From positions 1-64,000 of the forward strand of contig NZ_BSTX01000004.1 in the NCBI RefSeq assembly GCF_030269765.1: a stretch of 64,000 nucleotides of DNA, written 5' to 3'. The stretch comes from Actinorhabdospora filicis (GTDB lineage Bacteria; Actinomycetota; Actinomycetes; Mycobacteriales; Micromonosporaceae). Under the pieces are notes generated by a model that was not told the origin of the DNA, ran no database searches, and saw nothing but the letters and a program-made list of their open reading frames with translations. Shown here one piece after another: positions 8,782 to 17,151 of this stretch. Within the stretch, counting starts at the first letter, position 1; each line of letters begins with the position of its first letter. A program made the translations under genes and the position numbers.

Positions 8782-9591
8782 TCAGGCCGGCGTGAGCACG
8801 TACGGCGTCGTGGACGCCACCGCGAACAGCCCGAGCCGCCGCAGGATCGGCCTGCTGTCGTCGGAGGCGTCCACGTGCACGTAACGGAACCCCCGCGCGG
8901 CGGCGAGCCGGGCGCGGTAGGCGACGGTCGCCTTGTAGACGCCCCTGCCGCGCCACTCCGCCAGGGTCGAGCCGCCGTGGAAAGAGGCGAACTCGGTGCC
9001 CGCGTGGAAGCGCACCCAGCTGGCGCACACCACCAGGCCCCCGGCGTCCTCCACGACGATGATCACGGCCGGGTCGCCCTCGTCGCTCACCTCGTGGGCG
9101 AAGTCGCCCGGGATCCACGAGCAGTCGACACCCCACACCGCCTCCATGAGCCGCTGGATCCGCACGAAGTCGTCGTGGGCGGTGACCTCGCGGATCCGCA
9201 GCCCCTCCGCCAGCACCGGCTCCCCCGCCATGCCCGCCACCTCGCCCACGATCACCGTCTCCCGGTCCTGGGGGGCGAAACCGGCGGCGGCCAGGCGCGC
9301 GGGCAGGTCGGCCGGCTCATCGTGCCCGTGCAGCTTCCACTCCACCGGCCGGCCCAGCGCCGTCCAGTGCTCGCGCTGCCGGTCGATCAGCGCGTCCAGA
9401 TCGCCGCCGGTGAGCCCGCCCAGGTCGCGGTAGGTGAGGAAGCCACGCCCGGCGTGCCGGGTCTTGCGGACCAGCGGGCCGTCCGCGTCGAGGGTGGACT
9501 TGTCATCCGGCAGGATCCGGGCACGCAGCTGCTCCTGGTAGGCCGCGAGCAGCGCGGAGGGTGTGGGGCCGTGGTCCAGAACATCGGTCAT
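8782..9591 (-). CDS. GNAT family N-acetyltransferase, paralogue of 19871-20695
   Basis: 269 residues with two GNAT-like halves. The C-terminal half carries the acetyl-CoA loop EWRGRGVYKATVAYRARL (about 213-230, the R/Q-x-x-G-x-G/A type motif), preceded by a beta strand with VVCASWVRF. The C-terminal VHVDASDDSRPILRRLGL fits the family's last strand and helix. A near-copy of the whole protein is encoded at 19871-20695. Substrate unknown. Its start is plausible but not strongly marked: a weak TCTCAT lies six bases before the ATG. It converges with the aminotransferase gene. Confidence 0.85.
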   Translation of the reverse strand: MTDVLDHGPTPSALLAAYQEQLRARILPDDKSTLDADGPLVRKTRHAGRGFLTYRDLGGLTGGDLDALIDRQREHWTALGRPVEWKLHGHDEPADLPARLAAAGFAPQDRETVIVGEVAGMAGEPVLAEGLRIREVTAHDDFVRIQRLMEAVWGVDCSWIPGDFAHEVSDEGDPAVIIVVEDAGGLVVCASWVRFHAGTEFASFHGGSTLAEWRGRGVYKATVAYRARLAAARGFRYVHVDASDDSRPILRRLGLFAVASTTPYVLTPA

Positions 9592-9637
9592 GGCCGGATG
9601 AGATCAACTCGCGCTATCGCCGCGCCATCGTCGGCAC

Positions 9638-9643
9638 TAGCCT
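9638..9643 (+). promoter_or_regulatory. leaderless -10 box TAGCCT
   Basis: TAGCCT, six bases, then the ATG at 9650. Confidence 0.5.
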
Positions 9644-9649
9644 GATGCG

Positions 9650-10183
9650 ATGCCGAAGCGGCGCATGTTCGTCATCTTCCACGTGCTCCTCCTGGCCGCG
9701 CTCGCCCTGCTGCTCTGGGGCTTCAGCGGGCCCTGGATCGACATCCCCGCCGTCGGCGCGAGCGTCGTGGCCCTGCTCGGGCTCGGCGCCGGCTGGCTCG
9801 TCCTGGTCACCCGGACGCGGTCCTGGTGGACGGCCGCCGCGCCCGTCCTCCTCGTCGCCGCGGTGCTGCTGGTCAACGCCGACGTGCCGCGCGAGGTCCG
9901 CTGGTCGTGCGGCGCCGGGGCCTTCAACGCGTTCGTCGCCGACCTGCCCGCCCCCGCCGACCCGACCGACCTCCCCGCCTGGGACGGCTTCACCGGCGGG
10001 CGCGACTTCGGCTGCTACACGATCCGGGAGGCCTACGCCGTCGAAGGAGGCTACGCCTTCCACCTCGACGTGGGCGGCTTCGTCTACCAGCCGCACGGCA
10101 CGACCTACTGGACGGCCGTGCCCGGCCCCGCGGGTCCACGGGCGCTGGGGGACGGCTGGTACAGCTTCGTCGACGAGTTCTGA
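9650..10183 (+). CDS. small membrane protein of unknown function
   Basis: 177 residues. Three hydrophobic segments fill the N-terminal half (about 7-24, 30-52, 60-80), followed by an outer or periplasmic-side domain of about 95 residues with two Cys (about 87 and 122) that could pair. No catalytic motif is recognisable. The leaderless start separates it from the divergent acetyltransferase gene. It ends just before the terminator of the opposing tRNA gene. Confidence 0.6.
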   Translation: MPKRRMFVIFHVLLLAALALLLWGFSGPWIDIPAVGASVVALLGLGAGWLVLVTRTRSWWTAAAPVLLVAAVLLVNADVPREVRWSCGAGAFNAFVADLPAPADPTDLPAWDGFTGGRDFGCYTIREAYAVEGGYAFHLDVGGFVYQPHGTTYWTAVPGPAGPRALGDGWYSFVDEF

Positions 10184-10206
10184 GGACGCGCCACGCCCGG
10201 GGCGGT

Positions 10207-10237
10207 ACGGAAAAGGCCCCGTCCGATGGACGGGGCC
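10207..10237 (-). terminator. intrinsic terminator of tRNA-Ser
   Basis: A 10-base perfect stem (GGCCCCGTCC with its complement, 10215-10237) and a 3-base loop are followed on the minus strand by TTTTCCGT. It lies 7 bases after the tRNA 3' end. Confidence 0.8.
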
Positions 10238-10243
10238 CTCACG

Positions 10244-10331
10244 TGGCGGAGGATACGAGATTCGAACTCGTGAGGGCGTGAACCCAACCCGCTTTCCAAG
10301 CGAGCGCCATAGGCCTCTAGGCGAATCCTCC
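10244..10331 (-). tRNA. tRNA-Ser (GGA anticodon)
   Basis: Reading the minus strand, the acceptor stem GGAGGAT (10331-10325) pairs with ATCCTCC, followed by discriminator G and an encoded CCA (10246-10244). The anticodon loop is CTTGGAAAG, giving GGA, which reads TCC and TCT. The T arm GTTCGAATC is canonical and a long variable arm, typical of class II tRNA-Ser, is present. Total 88 bases with CCA. Confidence 0.93.
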
Positions 10332-10338
10332 GCAGAGG

Positions 10339-10368
10339 AGAATACATGAGCGCCCGGGTGACCTCGAA
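10339..10368 (-). promoter_or_regulatory. promoter of tRNA-Ser
   Basis: TATTCT (10344-10339 on the minus strand) lies 7 bases before the tRNA 5' end, with a weak TTCGAG element 18 bases upstream. Confidence 0.45.
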
Positions 10369-10459
10369 AGCGGTTAACGCCGACCGCCGATTACCGCCCA
10401 CTCGTCCCGATCTTGCGCGACCGGCCCCACACCCGGCACGGCGATCGCCACCGGTGGGG

Positions 10460-10465
10460 TACTCT
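10460..10465 (+). promoter_or_regulatory. -10 box TACTCT of the SRP RNA gene
   Basis: TACTCT ends 6 bases before the predicted 5' end of the SRP RNA. No convincing -35 element is visible. Confidence 0.5.
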
Positions 10466-10471
10466 GGGCGG

Positions 10472-10562
10472 CGCCCCTCGTGCGGCGTCATCTTGTGAAC
10501 CTCCCCAGGGCCGGAAGGCAGCAAGGATAAGCAAGCTCTGTCGGGTGCGCGAGGGGCCCTTC
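10472..10562 (+). ncRNA. ffs: small signal recognition particle RNA (4.5S type)
   Basis: The conserved domain IV is clear: GTGAACCTCCCCAGGGCC followed by GGAAGGCAGCAAGGATAAGC (10495-10532), including the GGAA tetraloop side and the asymmetric loop that bind Ffh. The outer stem GCCCCTCG (10473-10480) pairs with CGAGGGGC (10550-10557). It precedes dnaX, as is usual in actinobacteria. The ends are set from the outer stem and the upstream -10 box. Confidence 0.93.
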
Positions 10563-10591
10563 GTTTACGGCCTTCGAAGGAGTGAACCCGC

Positions 10592-12634
10592 GTGGCCCTG
10601 GCGCTCTACCGCAAGTACCGGCCGCAGAGTTTCGGCGAGGTCATCGGCCAGGAGCACGTCACCGAGCCCCTGATGCAGGCCCTCCGCAACAACCGCCTCA
10701 ACCACGCCTATCTCTTCTCCGGCCCGCGCGGCTGCGGCAAGACGACCAGCGCGCGGATCCTGGCCCGCTCGGTGAACTGCGCCAAGGGCCCGACGCCCGA
10801 GCCGTGCGGCGAATGCGATTCGTGTGTGGCCCTCGGCCCCAACGGCAGCGGCGCCGTCGACGTCATCGAGATCGACGCCGCCTCGCACGGAGGCGTGGAC
10901 GACGCCCGCGAGCTGCGCGAACGCGCGGTCTTCGCGCCCGTCCAGAGCAAGTACAAGGTGTACGTCATCGACGAGGCCCACATGGTCTCCTCGGCCGGGT
11001 TCAACGCGCTGCTGAAACTCGTCGAAGAGCCGCCCTCGTACGTCATGTTCATCTTCGCGACCACCGAGCCGGACAAGGTCCTGCCGACGATCAAGTCGCG
11101 CACCCACCACTACCCCTTCCGGCTCATCCCCCCGGCGACGATGCGCGGCTACGCCGAGGAGCTCGTCGTCCGCGAGGGCGTCCAGGTCGAGCCGTCGGTG
11201 TACCCCCTCGTCGTGCGCGCGGGCGGAGGCTCGGCGCGCGACACCCTGTCCGTCCTCGACCAGCTCATCGCCGGCGCCGGACCCGAGGGCGTCACCTACC
11301 AGCGCGCGATCGGGCTGCTCGGCGTCACCGACATCACCCTCATCGACGAGATGTGCGACGCGCTGGCCGCCGCCGACGGCGCGGGCGCGATGCAGGTCAT
11401 CGACCGCGTGGTGGAGGCCGGGCACGATCCGCGCCGCTTCGCCCAGGACCTCCTGGAGCGCCTGCGCGACCTGATCGTGCTCAACCAGGTCCCGGACGCC
11501 GGATCGTCCGGGCTCATCGACGTGCCCTCCGACCAGCTCGAACGCATGACCGGGCAGGCCCTGCGGCTGGGCCCGGCGAGCCTGACGCGCATGGCCGAGA
11601 TCGTGCACGAGGGGCTCCTGCAGATGCGCGGCACCACCGCGTCCCGGCTCATCCTGGAGCTGGTGTGCGCGAAGGCGCTGCTGCCCGCCGTGGACGACTC
11701 CTCGGGCGCGTTGTTGCAGCGCCTGGAGCAGATGGAGCGCCGGGTCGCCGACGGCGTGATCGCGGCACCGGGCGCGGGATACGCGCCGGTCGCCGAGACC
11801 GCGCCCATGCCCGCCGCCGCGCCGGTGGCGGCGCCCGGCCAGTCGGCGAGGGACGCGGCGATGGCCGCAGCGGCGGCGGCGACGAAGCCGACGCCCGCTG
11901 CTCCCGCGCCGGCTCCTCCTGTGGCCGCCCCCGCCGAGACACCCGCGCCTCCCGCCCCGGCCCCGGTGGCCCCTGCGCCCACCCCGCCCTCGACCTCGGC
12001 CGCCGCGTCCAGCTGGGACACCCCCGCCGCCCCGCCCGCACCCGCCGCCGCGGCTGCGCCGGGCGCGTCCTCGGGGCGTCCGGACGCCGCCGCGATCCGC
12101 CGCTCCTGGGACTCCATCAAGGACGCCGTCAAGCGCCGCAAGCGCACCGTCGGCGCCTACCTCATGGAGGCGTCGGTACGCGACGTCGAGGGCGACACGG
12201 TCATCCTGAGCTTCAAGCACGCCTTCCACGCCACCGCGATGGGCAACGGCCCCTCGCAGCAGATCTTCATCGAGGCCCTCACCGAGGTCCTGGGCGGCAG
12301 CTGGAAGGTCCGCTGCGAGACCGGCGGCGGCCCACCCGCCCCCGCCCGCGCGGCGGCTCCCCCGCCACCACCCCCGGTGGCGGCACCCACGCCCCCGGTC
12401 CCCTCCCAGCACACCGCGCCGACACCCCCACCGGCCGCGTCGGCACCGCCGCCCAGGCCCGCGCCGGTGCACGACGAGCCCCCGTGGCCCGACGAGGAGC
12501 CTCCTCCAGAGGACATGGACGAGTTCGGCGGCGCCAGGCCCGGCGACGTGGACGTGACACCGGTCGGCACCGCCGCCGAGCGCGCGGAACGGCTGCTGAA
12601 GTCGGAGTTCGGCGCGGAGACGATGCGGGACTGA
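10592..12634 (+). CDS. dnaX: DNA polymerase III subunits gamma and tau
   Basis: 680-residue clamp-loader ATPase that loads the sliding clamp for the replicative polymerase. Domains: Walker A GPRGCGKT (44-51), zinc module with Cys 63, 72, 75 and 78, Walker B with D127-E128 (VYVIDEAHM), and sensor 1 at FIFATTEPD. The AAA+ and lid domains run to about 370, then a Pro/Ala-rich linker (about 390-520), a structured block (about 525-600) and a second Pro-rich tail. The GTG start is preceded by GAAGGAG. No A-rich slippery site is visible in the linker, so I see no sign of a frameshift-made gamma form. It lies 29 bases downstream of the SRP RNA. Confidence 0.97.
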   Translation: MALALYRKYRPQSFGEVIGQEHVTEPLMQALRNNRLNHAYLFSGPRGCGKTTSARILARSVNCAKGPTPEPCGECDSCVALGPNGSGAVDVIEIDAASHGGVDDARELRERAVFAPVQSKYKVYVIDEAHMVSSAGFNALLKLVEEPPSYVMFIFATTEPDKVLPTIKSRTHHYPFRLIPPATMRGYAEELVVREGVQVEPSVYPLVVRAGGGSARDTLSVLDQLIAGAGPEGVTYQRAIGLLGVTDITLIDEMCDALAAADGAGAMQVIDRVVEAGHDPRRFAQDLLERLRDLIVLNQVPDAGSSGLIDVPSDQLERMTGQALRLGPASLTRMAEIVHEGLLQMRGTTASRLILELVCAKALLPAVDDSSGALLQRLEQMERRVADGVIAAPGAGYAPVAETAPMPAAAPVAAPGQSARDAAMAAAAAATKPTPAAPAPAPPVAAPAETPAPPAPAPVAPAPTPPSTSAAASSWDTPAAPPAPAAAAAPGASSGRPDAAAIRRSWDSIKDAVKRRKRTVGAYLMEASVRDVEGDTVILSFKHAFHATAMGNGPSQQIFIEALTEVLGGSWKVRCETGGGPPAPARAAAPPPPPPVAAPTPPVPSQHTAPTPPPAASAPPPRPAPVHDEPPWPDEEPPPEDMDEFGGARPGDVDVTPVGTAAERAERLLKSEFGAETMRD

Positions 12635-13275
12635 GACGGCGGGACTCGCCGTGCCGTAATGCCTGCGGCGCCCGCAATGCCAGCAGTGTCCGGTGCCCGG
12701 TCGAGTTCGTGGTGTTCGCCGGTCTCAGCGTCGTCGGCCCGCACGCGCGGGCGTTTCTCCCTTCGGCTCGCCCGCCCCGGCCGGAGCCTTGACCCGGAGC
12801 TTCGGTCAGGAGCTCTGGCCCGAAGCGTTGGTCGAGGGCACGAGACGCGGGCGATCTCGCCGCAGTGCGACCCTGCGCATGGTGGCCCGGTTTCACCACG
12901 GAAGCGCGGGCGAGCTCGCCGCAGTCTGTCCCTGTGGGGGCGGCCCGTGGCGTCACGCCACCCGCCGGATGACGGCGCATGCCCGCGCCCGACCGCACCG
13001 GGTGCACCCGGTGCACTTGCGTGCCATCACACCGACGCCTCACCCCACCCCCCCGTCGCACCGACCGCTCAAGCACGCGCCGGTCCGGCGTCCATCACCC
13101 CCTCACCACTTCCTCACACCGCGGATCCCGCGGCTCATCGCGACCGCTCGACCTCTCGCCCGCCCGTCAGGCCAGTCGGGCCCGTCAGGCCCCGTCGGTT
13201 CGCCGATTTCGTCTCGCGTGCGCGTGTTTCGCCGCCACACCCGCCGGGTAAGCGCCCACAGTGGGGTGCGGTAAG
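12635..13275. other. intergenic region after dnaX, no supported gene
   Basis: About 640 bases without a credible gene; overlapping open frames give low-complexity Arg/Pro/Ser translations. Two things stand out. A partly palindromic block around CGGGCGATCTCGCCGC near 12848-12865 recurs as CGGGCGAGCTCGCCGC near 12907-12922, each followed by a similar CCTG segment. From about 12990 to 13160 the plus strand becomes strongly C-rich and G-poor, which would suit Rho-dependent termination of the dnaX transcript (inference). Confidence 0.5.
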
Positions 13276-13309
13276 CGCGGGGAGAGACGTGGCCGCGGCT
13301 CTCCCCGCG
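13276..13309. terminator. hairpin between dnaX region and tetR-type gene
   Basis: Perfect 11-base stem CGCGGGGAGAG with its complement and a 12-base loop, 24 bases beyond the stop of the minus-strand regulator at 13334. No T-run. Confidence 0.5.
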
Positions 13310-13333
13310 TGCCATGTGGGTTTCTCGCCCTCG

Positions 13334-13981
13334 CTAAGCGCTCTCCGCGCCCCGCTCCAGCTGTGCCGCCATGCCGTCGATGATCAGCTGGACGCCGTGG
13401 GTGAAGGCCCCGTCGGTGTCCTCCGTCCACAGCTCGTCCAGGGCCGCGGCCGAGAGCGGGAAGCGCACGGGATCGATCGTCAGTGGCGACTCGTAAGGGT
13501 TCCCCTCGGTGTAGGTAATACCGATGCGCGCCTGCTCCTCGATGGTGAAGCCGATGACGAAGTGATGCAGCGCCCGGAAGGCGCGGGCGGCTTCGAAGGG
13601 CTGGAAGCCCGCGTCGCGCAGGGTCCGCATCGTGAGCTCGGTGGTTCGGTACATCGACTGATGGGTGATGTTGGTGCCCGCGAAGACACGGGCGCCGTCG
13701 CGGTACTTGAGCATGCCGCCGCGCAGGCGGCGGGCGGTGTCCAGCAGCCAGTCCTGCCATGTTTCCCCCCGTGCCGGTGATTCGAGGCCGTCGACCGCTT
13801 CGACGAACATGATCTCGGCCATCTCGTCGAGCAGTTCCTGCTTGCCCTTGATGTGCCAGTAGAGGGCGGGAGCCCGTACGTCCAGTTCCTTGGCCACGAC
13901 GCGCATCGTGAGTCCCTCCAGCCCGACCTCGTTGAGCAGGCCGAGAGAAGTGCGGGCGATCAGGCGTGGGTCCAGCTTCAC
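13334..13981 (-). CDS. TetR family transcriptional repressor
   Basis: 215 residues. An N-terminal helix-turn-helix domain (about 5-50) with TMRVVAKELDVRAPALYWHIKGKQELL is typical of the TetR subgroup with the tetracycline-repressor C-terminal domain; the rest is a helical ligand-binding and dimer domain. The start is GTG with an upstream AGAGGA. It is divergent from the flavin monooxygenase at 14152, and a long inverted repeat sits in front of that gene, so it most likely represses the monooxygenase and responds to its substrate. Direct control is inference. Confidence 0.85.
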   Translation of the reverse strand: MKLDPRLIARTSLGLLNEVGLEGLTMRVVAKELDVRAPALYWHIKGKQELLDEMAEIMFVEAVDGLESPARGETWQDWLLDTARRLRGGMLKYRDGARVFAGTNITHQSMYRTTELTMRTLRDAGFQPFEAARAFRALHHFVIGFTIEEQARIGITYTEGNPYESPLTIDPVRFPLSAAALDELWTEDTDGAFTHGVQLIIDGMAAQLERGAESA

Positions 13982-14083
13982 CGTCGTTCGTTCCTCTGTC
14001 CGCGAATCACTTGCTCACAGTGTGCTCCCGGGACTTCGCGGACCGCCCGTGAGGTCGCCGTCGAGGCGTTCCCACCTGGGCAC

Positions 14084-14113
14084 TTGACAACTTAACACAG
14101 TTAGGGGCATCCT
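14084..14113 (+). promoter_or_regulatory. promoter of the flavin monooxygenase gene
   Basis: TTGACA at 14084-14089 matches the -35 consensus; CATCCT at 14108-14113, 18 bases on, is a weak -10 that overlaps the operator. A small palindrome TAACacaGTTA (14093-14103) lies between them. Confidence 0.45.
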
Positions 14114-14144
14114 GAACAGCGTTAAATCCTTAACGGTGTTCAGG
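14111..14144. promoter_or_regulatory. TetR-type operator
   Basis: Inverted repeat CCTGAACAGCGTTAA (14111-14125) and TTAACGGTGTTCAGG (14130-14144) around a 4-base spacer: 14 of 15 positions are complementary. It ends 7 bases before the monooxygenase ATG, where bound repressor would block transcription. Confidence 0.8.
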
Positions 14145-14151
14145 AGGCGTC

Positions 14152-15642
14152 ATGACATCCACTCCCGTCCTGATCGCGGGCGGCGGCCCGACCGGACTGA
14201 TGCTGGCCTGCGAGCTGCGGCTCGCCGGGGTCGACGTCACCGTCCTCGAACGCGCCGACGGCCCCACCGGCGAATCCCGCGCGGGCGGCATCCACGCCCG
14301 GACCCTGGAGGTCCTCGACCAGCGCGGCCTCGCCGACCGCTTCCTCGCCATCGGGCGCAAGCTCGCCGCCGCGCACTTCTCGGCCATCTGGCTCGACGTG
14401 TCGTCCATGCCCACCAGGCACCCCTACCTGCTGATGATCCTTCAGGCCGAGATCGAGCGGCTGCTCGCCGAACGGCTCACCGAGCTGGGCGGCACCGTCC
14501 GCCGCGGCGCCGAACTCACCGGCCTCACCCAGGACGCCGACGGCGTCACCGCCGCGCTCGCCGACGGCACCACCGTGCGCGCGGGCCACCTCGTCGGCTG
14601 CGACGGCGGGCGCTCGACCGTCCGCAAGCTCGCGGGCATCGCCTTCCCCGGCACCCCCGCCACGATGACCGCGATGCTCGCCGACGTCGTCGTCGATACA
14701 CCCCCCGAGGGCCGCGTCTTCCAGGTCCGCACCGAGCACGGCGCCTACTCGCTCCTCGACTTCGCCCCGGGCTGGTGGCGCGTCATGACCAACGAGTACG
14801 ACCGCGTCGCCGACCGGGACGCGCCGATCTCCTTCGAGGACGTCCGGCGGGCCCTGACCCGCATCGCCGGCACCGACTTCGGCATCCGCGACCCCCGCTG
14901 GGTCTCGCGCTTCAGCGACGCCGCCCGCCAGGCCGAGCACTACCGCGCCGGGCGCGTCCTGCTGGCCGGCGACGCCGCCCACATCCACTTCCCCGCAGGC
15001 GGGCAGGGCCTCAACACCGGCGTCCAGGACGCGGTCAACCTCGGCTGGAAGCTCGCCCTCGTCGCCAAGGGCTTCGCGCCCGCCGAGCTCCTCGACACCT
15101 ACGAGAGCGAACGCCACCCCGTCGGCGCACGCGTCCTCCAGAACACCCGCGCCCAGACCGTCCTCGGCGCCCCCGGCGAGCAGACGACCGCCCTGCGCGA
15201 GGTCATGACCGACCTCATCGCCATCCCCGCGGCCAACGACCGCCTCGCCGCGATGATCACCGCCCTCGACGTCCGCTACGAACCGGGCCCCGATGCCCAC
15301 GAACTCAGCGGCTACCGCCTCCCCGACCTCGATCTGCGCGTCGGCGAGCGCGAGACCAGCGCCTACGAGCTCCTCCACGCGGGCTTCCCGGTCCTGCTCG
15401 ACCTGGGCCACGAGGACGGCGAGCGCTTCGCCGAGACCGCCCGGCCATGGCTGGACCGCCTCGACCACGTCACCGCCACCGGCCCCAAGACCTGGGACGT
15501 CCCGCTCGTCGGCGAACTCGACGCGCCCTCCGCCGTCCTCATCCGCCCCGACGGCCACATCGCCTGGGCCGCCGACCCCGGCGAGCCCGACCCGGCGGGC
15601 CTCCACGCGGCCCTGGAGCGCTGGCTGGGACCGGCGGAGTGA
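14152..15642 (+). CDS. FAD-dependent aromatic-type monooxygenase
   Basis: 496-residue group A flavoprotein monooxygenase (p-hydroxybenzoate hydroxylase fold), which uses NAD(P)H and oxygen to hydroxylate an aromatic or polyketide-like substrate. Visible motifs are the Rossmann GGGPTGLMLACEL (about 9-21), the DG motif LVGCDGGRSTVRKL (about 146-159) and the GD motif RVLLAGDAAHIHFPAGGQG (about 266-284). The C-terminal part (about 385-495) looks like the thioredoxin-like domain of polyketide hydroxylases and rifampicin monooxygenases. Its divergent TetR and strong operator suggest an inducible drug- or metabolite-modifying enzyme. The substrate is not predictable. Confidence 0.88.
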   Translation: MTSTPVLIAGGGPTGLMLACELRLAGVDVTVLERADGPTGESRAGGIHARTLEVLDQRGLADRFLAIGRKLAAAHFSAIWLDVSSMPTRHPYLLMILQAEIERLLAERLTELGGTVRRGAELTGLTQDADGVTAALADGTTVRAGHLVGCDGGRSTVRKLAGIAFPGTPATMTAMLADVVVDTPPEGRVFQVRTEHGAYSLLDFAPGWWRVMTNEYDRVADRDAPISFEDVRRALTRIAGTDFGIRDPRWVSRFSDAARQAEHYRAGRVLLAGDAAHIHFPAGGQGLNTGVQDAVNLGWKLALVAKGFAPAELLDTYESERHPVGARVLQNTRAQTVLGAPGEQTTALREVMTDLIAIPAANDRLAAMITALDVRYEPGPDAHELSGYRLPDLDLRVGERETSAYELLHAGFPVLLDLGHEDGERFAETARPWLDRLDHVTATGPKTWDVPLVGELDAPSAVLIRPDGHIAWAADPGEPDPAGLHAALERWLGPAE

Positions 15643-15660
15643 GAGATGCGCTCCGCCGCC

Positions 15661-16290
15661 TCAGCCCGCCGCGTCGCGGATCGCGTTCACGAACTCCACC
15701 AGCAGGATCGCGCTGAACACCAGCAGCACCACCCCCGAAGCCCGGTCGAACCACACCCGCCGCCGGTCGGTGAGAATCCCGCGCAGCCCGGCGGCGGCCA
15801 CGGCCAGCACAAGGAACCACAACCAGGACGCCGAGACGGTGCCCAGCGCGAAGGACAGGCGGGTGTCCTGCCGCTGGGCGGCGATCGCGGCGCCGATGAC
15901 GACGACGGTGTCGAAGATGGCGTGCGGATTCAGGAGGGAGACCATCGCGGTACGGGCCAGAACGCCTTTCACCGAGACCACTTCCCGCGCGGTCTCGACC
16001 TCACCCGAGGGCTTCGCACGCAGCGAGCGGACGCCCAGGAAGCCCAGGAACGCCGCCCCGCCCACCAGCAGCACGTAACGCAGGCCCGGGACCTTGGTGA
16101 CCAGCGCGGCGGCCCCGGCCGCACCCGCGACGATGAGGATCGTGTCGCAGCACGCGGCCGCGACCACCGCCCACAGGGCGCGCGGCATCCCGACCGCCAG
16201 CCCCTGGCCGAAGACGAAGACGTTCTGCGCGCCGATCGGCACGATCAGGCCCAGCCCGAGGACGAGTCCCGTCAAGAAGGTCGCCGACAC
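15661..16290 (-). CDS. LysE/RhtB family amino-acid exporter
   Basis: 209-residue integral membrane protein with about six hydrophobic segments. The N-terminal signature LGLIVPIGAQNVFVFGQGL (about residues 12-30) and the central SLLNPHAIFDTVVVIG are hallmarks of LysE-type exporters of basic amino acids. The open frame extends much further upstream through low-complexity DNA. I chose the GTG at 16290 because GGAGG sits just before it and the protein then has family length. No LysG-type regulator lies beside it. Substrate lysine/arginine is a family inference. Confidence 0.9.
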   Translation of the reverse strand: MSATFLTGLVLGLGLIVPIGAQNVFVFGQGLAVGMPRALWAVVAAACCDTILIVAGAAGAAALVTKVPGLRYVLLVGGAAFLGFLGVRSLRAKPSGEVETAREVVSVKGVLARTAMVSLLNPHAIFDTVVVIGAAIAAQRQDTRLSFALGTVSASWLWFLVLAVAAAGLRGILTDRRRVWFDRASGVVLLVFSAILLVEFVNAIRDAAG

Positions 16291-16369
16291 CGCTCCTCCG
16301 TCCCTCCACACCCCGTGCCCGACGCGCGGAGCATAGCCACGCGCGCGACGCGCGGCGACCGGCATCCGA

Positions 16370-16640
16370 GTGGGTGGGACACGGGGATGAGCCGCGACGG
16401 GAAGAGAGGCCGCTCGCCGCCGGGGTGGGACGGGGCTGGACGGGGCTGGGCCGACCGGAGGCGGCATGGAGTGGCACGGGGTCGGACGGGCACAGAGGCT
16501 CGGACGGGCATGGGGCCAGACTGGTGCGGGGCCGGACCGGCACGGGGTCGGGCGGGCATGAGGTCGGGCGGGCACGGGGCCGGACCCGCATGGGGTCGGA
16601 CTGGTGCGGGGCGGAGCCGGGCCCGGCCGGGAGGTGCTCG
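16370..16640. repeat. degenerate G-rich repeat block
   Basis: Loose tandem repetition of 11-17 base units related to GACGGGCACGGGGTCGG and GGGGCTGGACGGGGCTGG. The plus strand is G-rich. It lies upstream of the LysE-type gene; open frames across it are low-complexity and I call no gene. Confidence 0.55.
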
Positions 16641-17088
16641 CTGGGTGGTGAACCGATGTGGGCCCGTCCCCGCGGGTTCTCTCGGTGACCGTCCTGATGG
16701 GACGGCGCGACTCCGGTGTGGAGGCGTCTCTGGCCACCCGACCCGGCTGTCGCCGAGGCCGTGACCGGCCCGACGGGGGCGCGCCCCGCCCGATGGAACA
16801 CCTCGGCCCTCACCGGCACGGCGGTATGTTCCCGCAGCGGGTGGAGCGGGTGGAGCGGGTGGAGCGGGTGGAGCGGGTGGACTGTGACCCGGGCCGGGCA
16901 CTCCGGCCGCCACGCTGAGGGCACGCCCGGTTCGGCAGGGCGGTCTCGGTGGAGTGCGTTCCGCGTGAGGCGCACCAGGTGAGACCTCATGTCACCGAGC
17001 CGGCGTTCATTCAGACGGCGGCGATGGCGACGAGTGCGCTTGGCACCTCACGCCCTCACGTGTCCCTCACCCGTCCCTCGCGCGCTCG
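16641..17088. other. intergenic DNA before ybaB, no supported gene
   Basis: About 450 bases with no credible coding sequence apart from the short tandem repeat at 16841-16881. Confidence 0.5.
16841..16881. repeat. 9-base tandem repeat
   Basis: GTGGAGCGG is repeated four times in perfect tandem plus five further bases. It lies in non-coding DNA and could vary in copy number between strains. Confidence 0.9.
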
Positions 17089-17116
17089 TTGGGTCGTCGG
17101 GGGTACCGGATAAGCT
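17089..17116 (+). promoter_or_regulatory. promoter of ybaB-recR
   Basis: TTGGGT (17089-17094) and TAAGCT (17111-17116) separated by 16 bases, with the ybaB start about 35 bases downstream. Confidence 0.55.
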
Positions 17117-17151
17117 GCGGATGAGCGAACATCGACGGAGGGAACCGCGCC

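Noticed and set aside
11750..12120. programmed frameshift in dnaX
   Set aside because: No A-rich slippery heptamer in the linker; the single frame continues to a normal C-terminus.
12659..13780. 373-codon plus-strand open frame after dnaX
   Set aside because: Low-complexity start, then antisense to the TetR gene; no recognisable domain.
16841..16881. possible CRISPR-like array
   Set aside because: Units of 9 bases without spacers: a simple tandem repeat.
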